A stretch of DNA of 29,030 nucleotides from a virus: IMG/VR virus record IMGVR_UViG_3300046751_000713, positions 1-29,030 of that record. One strand, 5' to 3'. This document shows positions 23,443 through 28,825 of this stretch, piece after piece (position 1 is the first letter of the stretch; each line of letters starts with the position of its first letter). The position numbers and the translations under genes are program-made. The notes beneath the pieces are model-generated. The model did no database searches and had not been told where the DNA came from. It was given only the letters and a program-made list of their open reading frames with translations.

Positions 23443-23916
23443 ATGAACTTTGGTGCATTAAAAGGCATTATTGGTGCTGTTGCCCCTACTCTGGGTACTG
23501 CTTTAGCTGGTCCTCTAGGGGGAACTGCGGCACAAGCAATTTCAGCGGTACTAGGTTGCAAAAACGATGCCAAATCTATTTCTACTGCGATGCAGACAGC
23601 ATCTCCAGAGCAATTACTTGAAATAAAAAAGGCAGAATTAGAATTTGAAGCTAAACTTGCAGAGATGGAAGTTGATATTTTTGCTTTGGAGACTGCTGAT
23701 GTTCAGGATGCTAGGAAAGCTCACAAGGGAGATTGGACACCAAGAGTATTTGGATTGGTTAGTCTTTTTGGCTTCATTGGGTATATCTTTCTCGTTACTG
23801 TTCAGCCCCCTGACGCTAACAGCGATACTATTGTTTCTCTTGTCTTGGGGTATCTCGGTGGACTTGTTTCAGGCATAAGTGCCTTTTACTTTGGTGCGAG
23901 TCACGCTAAAGACTAA
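23443..23916 (+). CDS. Holin, 3-TM (gene-transfer-agent type)
   Basis: The 157-aa protein should make the inner-membrane lesions that let the endolysin reach the wall. The N-terminus has a Gly/Ala-rich hydrophobic helix (GALKGIIGAVAPTLGTALAG), a central acidic amphipathic helix (SPEQLLEIKKAELEFEAKLA), the conserved-looking RKAHKGDWTPRVFGL junction, and two C-terminal hydrophobic helices (LVSLFGFIGYIFLVTV and IVSLVLGYLGGLVSGISAFY). This matches the layout of the 3-TM holin family linked to gene transfer agents. The gene lies just before the endolysin, so both form the lysis pair. GGAG at 23432-23435 is a plausible ribosome-binding site. Confidence 0.8.
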   Translation: MNFGALKGIIGAVAPTLGTALAGPLGGTAAQAISAVLGCKNDAKSISTAMQTASPEQLLEIKKAELEFEAKLAEMEVDIFALETADVQDARKAHKGDWTPRVFGLVSLFGFIGYIFLVTVQPPDANSDTIVSLVLGYLGGLVSGISAFYFGASHAKD

Positions 23917-23919
23917 AAA

Positions 23920-23940
23920 TTTTGGGAGGTATTTCCTTGG
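23920..23940 (+). promoter_or_regulatory. Translation-initiation leader of endolysin with TTG start
   Basis: GGGAGG (23924-23929) is 7 nt from TTG 23937. The 21-nt leader equals that of terL (101-121) except at two positions. GGGA (23924-23927) could pair with TTCC (23933-23936), masking part of the Shine-Dalgarno sequence. An upstream TTG at 23922 overlaps that sequence and is rejected. Confidence 0.5.
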
Positions 23941-24347
23941 TTAACCTAGAACGGCTGACAGATCAGCTTATTATCGATGAAGGCTTAGAATTGAAAATGT
24001 ACCATTGCAGCATGGGGCATCCCACGATTGGAGTGGGTCGAAATCTTTCTGTCGGAATCACTGATGAAGAGGCTAGATACCTCTTAAAGAACGATATAGC
24101 CAGAGTAGCAGGTGAATGTATGGCTGAGTTCCCTTGGTTCTCTGACCTCACTGAGAAGCGCAGAGAGGCCATTATAAACCTGGTCTTTAATATGGGCCTG
24201 TCTAAGTTTAAGCAGTTCAAAAAGACTATTTCCTATATTGAGCAGGGTTTATTTGAATTAGCTGGCACTGAATTACTTGATTCTAACTACGCCCGGCAGG
24301 TAGGTAATCGCAGCATCAGGGTTGCCAATATGCTCGCTGATGGTTAA
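23937..24347 (+). CDS. Endolysin, T4-lysozyme-like muramidase (GH24)
   Basis: With TTG 23937 the enzyme is 136 aa. It cleaves the glycan strand of peptidoglycan in the periplasm. The N-terminus shows the catalytic triad of the family as Glu-8aa-Cys-5aa-Thr: DEG (Glu14), then Cys23, then the Thr of HPTIGVGRNL (Thr29). A Cys in place of the usual Asp is a known variant of the lambdoid R-type enzymes. The central AIINLVFNMGLSKFKQF motif is also typical. There is no signal peptide or signal-arrest segment, so it depends on the adjacent holin for export. At 136 residues it is shorter than T4 lysozyme (164). The 3' end overlaps the convergent gene. Confidence 0.88.
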   Translation: MVNLERLTDQLIIDEGLELKMYHCSMGHPTIGVGRNLSVGITDEEARYLLKNDIARVAGECMAEFPWFSDLTEKRREAIINLVFNMGLSKFKQFKKTISYIEQGLFELAGTELLDSNYARQVGNRSIRVANMLADG

Positions 24348-24613
24348 GTAAATAGGTCCAAGTCCCATTTTCTGGTCTTGAGCCTATACGCTGGCGCGTC
24401 TTTATTTCTTGATATATACCAAGTGTTACCTCTTTTTGTGCTGCCATTACCTGATGCAACATAAATAACACCTCGATGATCAAGCCTCTTTAACGCCCGG
24501 CTAACGGTGTTTCTGTCTAACATTGAGTTACGCACCAAGCTTGTTGTCCCTTGGCCGTCACGCTCTTTGAGACAGCTTAATAAAGCATTCTCAACATCTT
24601 CATTTGTAAGCAT
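24344..24613 (-). CDS. Winged-helix DNA-binding regulator
   Basis: Read from ATG 24613 the protein has 89 residues: MLTNEDVENALLSCLKER, then LVRNSMLDRNTVSRALKRLD and a wing-like HRGVIYVASGN. The helix-turn-helix core RNTVSRALKRL and the beta hairpin following it fit a winged helix as in MarR-like proteins. It is the last gene of the minus-strand operon and could regulate early or late genes. A 15-residue longer start at 24658 lacks a ribosome-binding site, whereas GGGA (minus strand) 7 nt before 24613 supports the shorter start. Its stop overlaps the endolysin stop on the other strand by two bases. Confidence 0.55.
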   Translation of the reverse strand: MLTNEDVENALLSCLKERDGQGTTSLVRNSMLDRNTVSRALKRLDHRGVIYVASGNGSTKRGNTWYISRNKDAPAYRLKTRKWDLDLFT

Positions 24614-24761
24614 ATCGATCCCAAAATTCTTTACTTGAAGTATAACCAACCATTTCAAGCTCTCCCTCAGTCAGCTTCTCTAGCTGTAATAGCTCAAGTT
24701 CTGCCGGGGTTGCAGGCAAATGATCGATAATTTTTACTGGTTCACTGTCCCATTGACTCAT
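24600..24761 (-). CDS. Small unknown protein (53 aa)
   Basis: ATG 24761 gives 53 residues: MSQWDSEPVKIIDHLPATPA, then ELELLQLEKLTEGELEMVGY, ending in KEFWDRYAYK. Its 5' end overlaps the NinB-like gene by 20 bases and its 3' end overlaps the winged-helix gene start by 14 bases. AAGAG on the minus strand is spaced 8 nt from the start. No known family; the acidic helix with Leu repeats could be a protein-binding module. Confidence 0.5.
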   Translation of the reverse strand: MSQWDSEPVKIIDHLPATPAELELLQLEKLTEGELEMVGYTSSKEFWDRYAYK

Positions 24762-25206
24762 CTTTTAATCTCTTAAACTCGCCAGAGCTTTCTAAAATTA
24801 AACCCTTGGCTGCACAATAATCCTGCATGAATTCCATAAACATATAGCACTCGCCCTTATCGTATTCAGATATTGATTCTAATATATGGGCCGATATGCC
24901 TGTCTCTACGTTAGTTACTTTTTTAGTCAGAAAGTCCCAGCCATACTCTTTGTATGCTCTTTGCTTTAAAGTGACCTTCATGTTTGTTTGTTCTGAGTCT
25001 GATAATTCTTTGATTGATTTCTTATAATGATATGCAGCGTATTCCCTTACCCAGATATGCAACAAGGCCTTCTGGGGCAGGGAAGACTGCGTATACTTCT
25101 TCATAGTAATCTTTACAGGTTCTTTTAACTTCAAGATTTCTTCAAGTTGGTGCAAGAAATCTTGCACTGTACCTTCGTTGATTGGATTGACTATGAATTC
25201 TTTCAA
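24742..25206 (-). CDS. NinB-like recombination protein
   Basis: The 154-aa protein starts at TTG 25206 (AGGGTG upstream). It has the layout of the lambda NinB/Orf family: an N-terminal region with VKITMKKYTQSSLPQKALLH, a central helical part, and a C-terminal LESISEYDKGECYMFMEFMQ segment with a Tyr/Glu/Trp-type helix before a Lys-rich end. NinB mediates loading of recombinases at SSB-coated DNA. The neighbours SSB-like and ERF support a recombination module. The match is to pattern, not sequence, so confidence is moderate. Confidence 0.5.
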   Translation of the reverse strand: MKEFIVNPINEGTVQDFLHQLEEILKLKEPVKITMKKYTQSSLPQKALLHIWVREYAAYHYKKSIKELSDSEQTNMKVTLKQRAYKEYGWDFLTKKVTNVETGISAHILESISEYDKGECYMFMEFMQDYCAAKGLILESSGEFKRLKDESMGQ

Positions 25207-25215
25207 TTGAACACC

Positions 25216-25689
25216 CTAAATTTTAAAATGTCTTCTAACATAAGCTTTCATCTTTGCTCTTTCAGCTTTTAAGATAGTGTACTTACTTTTGATATGCGAC
25301 AACGAAACCGTCATAGCATTATGTTCCTGTATCAGCTCCCTTTGATTGGCTAGCATCAAGTCTTTGGCTTTTACTCCAACCTCCGCATTGTGCTTACCCT
25401 GAAGACTCATTAGCTCAAAATCTAACTCTCTATCTTTATCCAACAGGATATCACACAAAATATCCACCATTGTTGCAAGTGTAGATAGTGACTGTATTGT
25501 CGCTATGATGTTGTATTCACCATTTTTGCCTGATCTTTGAGCCAGGTGATGATTCCTTTTACTGCCCTTAAATAGAAAGTAAGATCCAACACAATTGTCT
25601 GGATCTTTTACTCGGCACTTAAACTTGCTATTAAACTTATAGCTATTTAAGTGACTTATCTTTTTCTCGCACTCAGCTAGAATACCCAT
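25216..25689 (-). CDS. Unknown protein in the recombination operon
   Basis: A 157-aa protein I do not recognise. A strong ribosome-binding site (AAGGAGGGGTC before ATG on the minus strand) overlaps the end of the upstream SSB-like gene. The N-terminal 60 residues are basic (NSKFKCRVKDPDNCVGSYF) with Cys, and a helical second half contains LSTLATMVDILCDILLDKD and a strongly basic end (KAERAKMKAYVRRHFKI). It is probably a cytoplasmic nucleic-acid associated factor, but no motif proves this. Confidence 0.45.
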   Translation of the reverse strand: MGILAECEKKISHLNSYKFNSKFKCRVKDPDNCVGSYFLFKGSKRNHHLAQRSGKNGEYNIIATIQSLSTLATMVDILCDILLDKDRELDFELMSLQGKHNAEVGVKAKDLMLANQRELIQEHNAMTVSLSHIKSKYTILKAERAKMKAYVRRHFKI

Positions 25690-25698
25690 GACCCCTCC

Positions 25699-25974
25699 TT
25701 AAAACGGTATATCATCTTCAGGTAAAGGATCAACGTGCTTGTTAAGGTATGGCTTGTCTAGAGACTCTTTAATCTCTGCCGCCTTACTTTCCTTCTTCCT
25801 GACGTTTAATTTCATATAAGGTACGCCAGCTTTTGATTTACGAACTGCTGCACCAATCCAATATTCGACACCTTCAATATCAATCGTGCCTTTATAATCA
25901 TCGTGCCAATCTTCAGCCTTTTGTCCCTGCTCTTTAAACAAAACGCCTTTATTGGTGTTGTCATACTGTTCCAT
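25699..25974 (-). CDS. SSB-like single-stranded DNA-binding protein
   Basis: From ATG 25974 the protein is 91 aa. The opening QYDNTNKGVLFKE, a short OB-fold-like middle (YKGTIDIEGVEYWIGAAVRK, MKLNVRKKES) and the acidic end PLPEDDIPF resemble small ssDNA-binding proteins of phages, whose DDIPF-type tail docks partner proteins. An open frame extends upstream to 26073 but adds a Cys/His/Lys-rich leader with no ribosome-binding site; GAGG (minus strand) before 25974 fixes the start. It sits with NinB-like and ERF-like genes, which fits recombination or replication. Confidence 0.65.
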   Translation of the reverse strand: MEQYDNTNKGVLFKEQGQKAEDWHDDYKGTIDIEGVEYWIGAAVRKSKAGVPYMKLNVRKKESKAAEIKESLDKPYLNKHVDPLPEDDIPF

Positions 25975-26032
25975 ACTTTTTTTCCTCTTTTTAAGACCCT
26001 TATGCCAAACTGGGTCGTGGTTTAAATGACCT

Positions 26033-26224
26033 TTAAGATACTGCACGTTGCATATCCTCAAAAATTTGCTCAACAGTCTGTATCACTTCAACTTTATTAC
26101 CGCGTATATCGGTAAGGACCGTTAAGTTTTCATTTCTGTGCATATGAACAATCAAATCCATATTGATATGAATATCTTCAATAAAATAATCGTCCATAGG
26201 GTGAAAATCTAAGCTAATCCACAT
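26033..26224 (-). CDS. FlbD-like small protein
   Basis: From ATG 26224 the 63-residue protein has the pattern DIHINMDLIVHMHRNENLTV, LTDIRGNKVEVIQTVEQIFE, as in FlbD-type proteins (a two-strand plus helix fold that begins with a hydrophobic strand and ends with a conserved Val-Glu-x-Ile-type helix). FlbD is known from flagellar operons, where its role is poorly defined; here the function cannot be assigned. GGAG (minus strand) is spaced for 26224 rather than the ATG at 26236. Confidence 0.45.
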   Translation of the reverse strand: MWISLDFHPMDDYFIEDIHINMDLIVHMHRNENLTVLTDIRGNKVEVIQTVEQIFEDMQRAVS

Positions 26225-26234
26225 AATAATCTCC

Positions 26235-26274
26235 AAAAAAATTAGGTGCTGGTTGTTAGGCTTAACTGACCAGC
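26235..26274 (-). terminator. Hairpin followed by T run upstream of the FlbD-like gene
   Basis: On the minus strand GCTGGT, CA, GTTA, loop AGCC, TAAC, A, ACCAGC (26274-26248) forms a hairpin with a small internal loop, followed by CACCTAA and a run of seven T (26241-26235). The gap between stem and T run weakens it as a terminator. It could attenuate transcription from the HTH gene into the SSB/NinB part of the operon. Confidence 0.4.
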
Positions 26275-26297
26275 GGCAGCGTAAAGGGAGGCGATGC

Positions 26298-26519
26298 CTA
26301 ACTATCGTTATCTAAATACCAATCTGCCACCCGGCACTTCTCATTCCATCGGTTCTTAACCGTCTTCATTTCAGTTACTATTGGAATCCCTTCATTTCTC
26401 AACTCAGTAATCCTGGCCGTAACATTCATGATTCCAAGATCAATGTAAGCTTTTTTTCTATCAAGTCTTTTACCACTTTCAAGATATTCCATGATTCTTT
26501 CACATTGCTTATTACTCAT
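26298..26519 (-). CDS. Helix-turn-helix protein, HTH_39-like
   Basis: The 73-aa protein reads SNKQCERIMEYLESGKRLDR then KKAYIDLGIMNVTARITELR and NEGIPIVTEMKTVKNRWNEK. The spacing of YLESGK, the ALNLxG-like YIDLGI and the ITELRNEGIPI segment matches the HTH_39 (helix-turn-helix domain 55) family found in phages. It is likely a DNA-binding regulator. AAAGGGG (minus strand) precedes its ATG by about 7 nt. It follows the methyltransferase stop by 11 bases. Confidence 0.7.
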   Translation of the reverse strand: MSNKQCERIMEYLESGKRLDRKKAYIDLGIMNVTARITELRNEGIPIVTEMKTVKNRWNEKCRVADWYLDNDS

Positions 26520-26530
26520 AACAAACCCCT

Positions 26531-27904
26531 TTAGTTAGTTAATCGATTGCTTAAAGTTTTCCATGCTACTGCTGCTGTTGCTGGTACTACTCCATTTCCC
26601 AGAAGTCTAAGTCTGTCCACCCTGTGGGTAAACCCATCAGTTGCTCCACCCACGCACTGTTCAGTTTTCCATATGACTCTTGGTTCTTCCCATTCGTACT
26701 GGAAACTTCCTGCCCCGGCTGGCCAGGCCTGTCTTTTTTCATCGGCTCTCGATCCACTTCCTTGCCATGTACTTGTGGATGATTCGCTAACCCCAGTTGG
26801 CCGTAGTTCGGTCTGTTGCTGACCTTCTGAGCTTGCGCTACATCGGGTGTCGGCCAATTCTTTTGATTTAACTCCGCTATCTGTCGAGGCAACTGGTCGT
26901 TTCTTTTCTTCCCGTCTTTTCTGGTTTTCGCCACTTTCGTCACTGAATCCTTCCAATCTCTCGCATTTGGCGTAGCCCAAGACTGTTGTTTGGCTACCTG
27001 AGTTTCCAGATTGGGGTGTTTCGCTTTGGCAGTATTCTCGGTTATGTTTGCGGTCATTGCCGAGCAAGTTCGTGGCGTAGCCCATTTCTGGCTTCGCTCT
27101 TGATTCTTCACCTGCTCCGTCAGGCATCCCTCGACATACTTCCGACCGATGCTCTCCCTGTATTGCTTGCGCTTCTCCATCCCTTCTGGGGTTCTGTCGA
27201 TGTCCACTGTCGATGGTGTCAACCATTTCTTCTCTTCCGAGGTTTCCACAGCATCCCTGAGCTTCGCCCCAAAGAATTGATTGCTGGTCTTCCTGATCGA
27301 CTTGAATCCCTGATCCGTTATCACTGTGTCTATCCTGCCCCCCTCCGCATCGGAAGTCCTTGCAGTCGGCCATGATAAAGACTCTTTTTCTTCGATGAGG
27401 TGCGCCACATTCTTCCGCGCTGAATATAGACCACGTTGCTCGGTAACCTCGGCTTTCCAATGTTCTAAGGACATAGAGCAATACTGGGGTGTTGTCATGC
27501 ATTTTTGCTGAGATGATTCCTTCGACATTTTCAAAGAAGACTCTTCCTGGTCTGCACTCATCGATAATTCTAAGGATGTCTGGAAATAAGTGTCTTGGGT
27601 CTTTGTCGGCTTTTCGACTTCCTGCGGCTGAGAATGGCTGACAAGGAAACCCGGCTGTGAGTAAATCCACGCATCCCTTGTAGGGTCTGGCATCCAGTGT
27701 TTTGAGATTTGTCCACACAGGGCAAGATACCATTTGTCCCTTTTGCATTTTCTTAAGTGCGACTGCAACGGGATAGGCTTCGATCTCACTAATAAGGATG
27801 TTTCTAATAGGTTGTCCTGTTGACTCGATTCCAAGCTCGACACCGCCATATCCATAGCAGAGGCTGATGGTTCTAAGGGGATTAATGTTTTCGGCAATAT
27901 CCAC
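26531..27904 (-). CDS. DNA cytosine-5 methyltransferase (frame A)
   Basis: The 457-aa enzyme adds a methyl group to C5 of cytosine in DNA using S-adenosylmethionine. From GTG 27904: motif I-type ISLCYGYGGVELGIES (13-28), catalytic PCQ loop GFPCQPFSAAG (85-95, Cys88), ENVEG (125-129), HRRKRVFI (170-177) and a C-terminal motif X GNGVVPATAA (436-445). The region 180-420 (target recognition) is hydrophilic, poor in hydrophobic core residues, and contains five short repeats such as MADC, MVDT, MGYAT, LGYAKC and LADTRC. It likely protects phage DNA against host restriction. It shares one SD with a second frame starting at 27906. The gene starts within the ERF stop (TAATGTG). Confidence 0.88.
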   Translation of the reverse strand: MDIAENINPLRTISLCYGYGGVELGIESTGQPIRNILISEIEAYPVAVALKKMQKGQMVSCPVWTNLKTLDARPYKGCVDLLTAGFPCQPFSAAGSRKADKDPRHLFPDILRIIDECRPGRVFFENVEGIISAKMHDNTPVLLYVLRTLESRGYRATWSIFSAEECGAPHRRKRVFIMADCKDFRCGGGQDRHSDNGSGIQVDQEDQQSILWGEAQGCCGNLGREEMVDTIDSGHRQNPRRDGEAQAIQGEHRSEVCRGMPDGAGEESRAKPEMGYATNLLGNDRKHNREYCQSETPQSGNSGSQTTVLGYAKCERLEGFSDESGENQKRREEKKRPVASTDSGVKSKELADTRCSASSEGQQQTELRPTGVSESSTSTWQGSGSRADEKRQAWPAGAGSFQYEWEEPRVIWKTEQCVGGATDGFTHRVDRLRLLGNGVVPATAAVAWKTLSNRLTN

Positions 27905-27906
27905 AT
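26587..27906 (-). CDS. Overlapping open frame B in the methyltransferase gene
   Basis: The frame +1 relative to the methyltransferase is open from ATG 27906 to a TAG at 26589-26587, 439 codons. Its first 170 residues look unstructured and may be non-functional, but after 179 it carries five WxTP modules (W179, W228, W275, W310, W351) such as WPTARTSDAEGG and WATPNARDWKDS, and it ends NSAWVEQLMGLPTGWTDL (416-433). I recall this WxTP ... WVEWLMGFPxGWT pattern from database proteins linked to phage methyltransferases. It may be a separately translated protein, a C-terminal extension reached by frameshift from frame A, or a shadow. It is listed because the motif content exceeds chance. Confidence 0.45.
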   Translation of the reverse strand: MWILPKTLIPLEPSASAMDMAVSSLESSQQDNLLETSLLVRSKPIPLQSHLRKCKRDKWYLALCGQISKHWMPDPTRDAWIYSQPGFLVSHSQPQEVEKPTKTQDTYFQTSLELSMSADQEESSLKMSKESSQQKCMTTPQYCSMSLEHWKAEVTEQRGLYSARKNVAHLIEEKESLSWPTARTSDAEGGRIDTVITDQGFKSIRKTSNQFFGAKLRDAVETSEEKKWLTPSTVDIDRTPEGMEKRKQYRESIGRKYVEGCLTEQVKNQERSQKWATPRTCSAMTANITENTAKAKHPNLETQVAKQQSWATPNARDWKDSVTKVAKTRKDGKKRNDQLPRQIAELNQKNWPTPDVAQAQKVSNRPNYGQLGLANHPQVHGKEVDREPMKKDRPGQPGQEVSSTNGKNQESYGKLNSAWVEQLMGLPTGWTDLDFWEME

Positions 27907-28541
27907 TACGCCCCCTTCAAAAGCTTTCGCTCTTCAGTTGTAAATGGAGCAGTAGATACTTTTGTTGGCGCTTTCCACATAGCCCTCTGATCATCTTCAC
28001 TAATCTCACCAAATGCTTCCTTAGCTAACAGTACGTTCTCAGGGGTTGGGTCAGCTAAATAACTTACAACCGCATCAACTGATGGCTTGTTTCTAAATAC
28101 TGCCTCAGCGCATAGCTCGGCCTCTGACGGCTCAACTGGCTTTCCCCGCATCATCGCTGCCTCTGCGTCCGAATCTGCAACTGGAAGCCCCAGGACGCTG
28201 GATAATCCATACCGCCGCGCATACGAGAGGCAAGCGCCCGCTGCCTGTGGGTCTGACTTAACCATTGGCATAGTAAACTCATTACTTACCCACTCACCGC
28301 TTTTATGCATCAACACTGTTTCAACACCGATACCGTTACCGCCAGTACTGGTAATTGGAAACTGGACATAGCTAAGGCCGTTGGCGCATAGTGGGTCTTT
28401 GACTGCCTTAATGACAGATGTCAGGTCGGCATAAGATGACTTAAAGAAAGGGTTTGTGCTGTCTTTAACAGCGCCACCCATTTGTTGTTGCGCTAGATTT
28501 AGAGCTAACGCAAGGTTAGCAATACTTTCTGATTTATTCAT
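27906..28541 (-). CDS. erf: ERF-family ssDNA-annealing recombinase
   Basis: The 211-aa protein promotes annealing of complementary single strands in recombination-dependent replication or repair. Residues 25-120 show the ERF pattern: STNPFFKSSYADLTSVIKAV, LCANGLSYVQ, VLMHKSGEWVSNEF, SDPQAAGACLSYARRYGLSS and LGLPVADSDAEAA. The C-terminal 70 residues are a less conserved helical tail ending FTTEERKLLKGA. GGAGG on the minus strand is spaced about 9 nt from ATG 28541. The stop overlaps the ATG/GTG starts of the methyltransferase gene. Confidence 0.9.
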   Translation of the reverse strand: MNKSESIANLALALNLAQQQMGGAVKDSTNPFFKSSYADLTSVIKAVKDPLCANGLSYVQFPITSTGGNGIGVETVLMHKSGEWVSNEFTMPMVKSDPQAAGACLSYARRYGLSSVLGLPVADSDAEAAMMRGKPVEPSEAELCAEAVFRNKPSVDAVVSYLADPTPENVLLAKEAFGEISEDDQRAMWKAPTKVSTAPFTTEERKLLKGA

Positions 28542-28665
28542 TTTCTTCTTCCTCCACTTCAGGCAAGCATTCTTCGCAGACCCAAATTAAATTTTTAGTT
28601 GCAGTACAAGGCGACCAATCGTCATCCTTAAATTCATCACAGTTTTCACAAGTATAGATAGCCAT
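28534..28665 (-). CDS. Small zinc-ribbon-like protein (43 aa)
   Basis: ATG 28665 gives 43 residues with CENC at 6-9, Cys20 and CEEC at 31-34, i.e. a CxxC ... CxxC pair that may bind zinc, and a very acidic end (PEVEEEENE). It overlaps the ERF start by 8 bases and the upstream stop by one base (TAATG), supporting coupled translation. A possible DNA/RNA- or protein-binding ribbon; too short to assign. Confidence 0.5.
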   Translation of the reverse strand: MAIYTCENCDEFKDDDWSPCTATKNLIWVCEECLPEVEEEENE

Positions 28666-28823
28666 TAATAATCACTCGTTTCTGTTTCAATGACTTCTAC
28701 TGTTTTTTCTGGATCGTTGACTCTAAACCATTCACCAATCCTTACGGCATCTAGCATGGTGTAGTAGCCTTTTTCTTCACCATTTACATATACTACATAA
28801 AGTTCGCCCATTGAATTGCTCAT
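28665..28823 (-). CDS. Small unknown protein (52 aa)
   Basis: ATG 28823 gives 52 residues: MSNSMGELYVVYVNGEEKGY, then YTMLDAVRIGEWFRVNDPEK and an acidic end. It is compact, with beta strands around YVVYVNG and a short helix. GGAGG lies about 7 nt upstream on the minus strand. Its stop overlaps the zinc-ribbon start by one base. No known family. Confidence 0.5.
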   Translation of the reverse strand: MSNSMGELYVVYVNGEEKGYYTMLDAVRIGEWFRVNDPEKTVEVIETETSDY

Positions 28824-28825
28824 TA

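Noticed and set aside
23922-23936. Earlier TTG start for the endolysin at 23922
   Set aside because: Same reason as for the terminase: it overlaps the GGGAGG that serves TTG 23937.
25975-26073. N-terminal extension of the SSB-like gene to 26073
   Set aside because: The extra 33 residues do not look like an SSB start, no ribosome-binding site precedes 26073, and a GAGG site supports 25974.
26547-26822. Plus-strand frame of 91 codons opposite the methyltransferase 3' end
   Set aside because: There is no coherent fold or motif; its reading is explained by the complement of the two open frames on the other strand.
26986-27375. Open frame on the plus strand, antisense to the methyltransferase (129 codons)
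   Set aside because: It lies opposite two other open frames, starts without a good ribosome-binding site and has a hydrophobic, Leu/Pro/Cys-rich content typical of antisense shadows.
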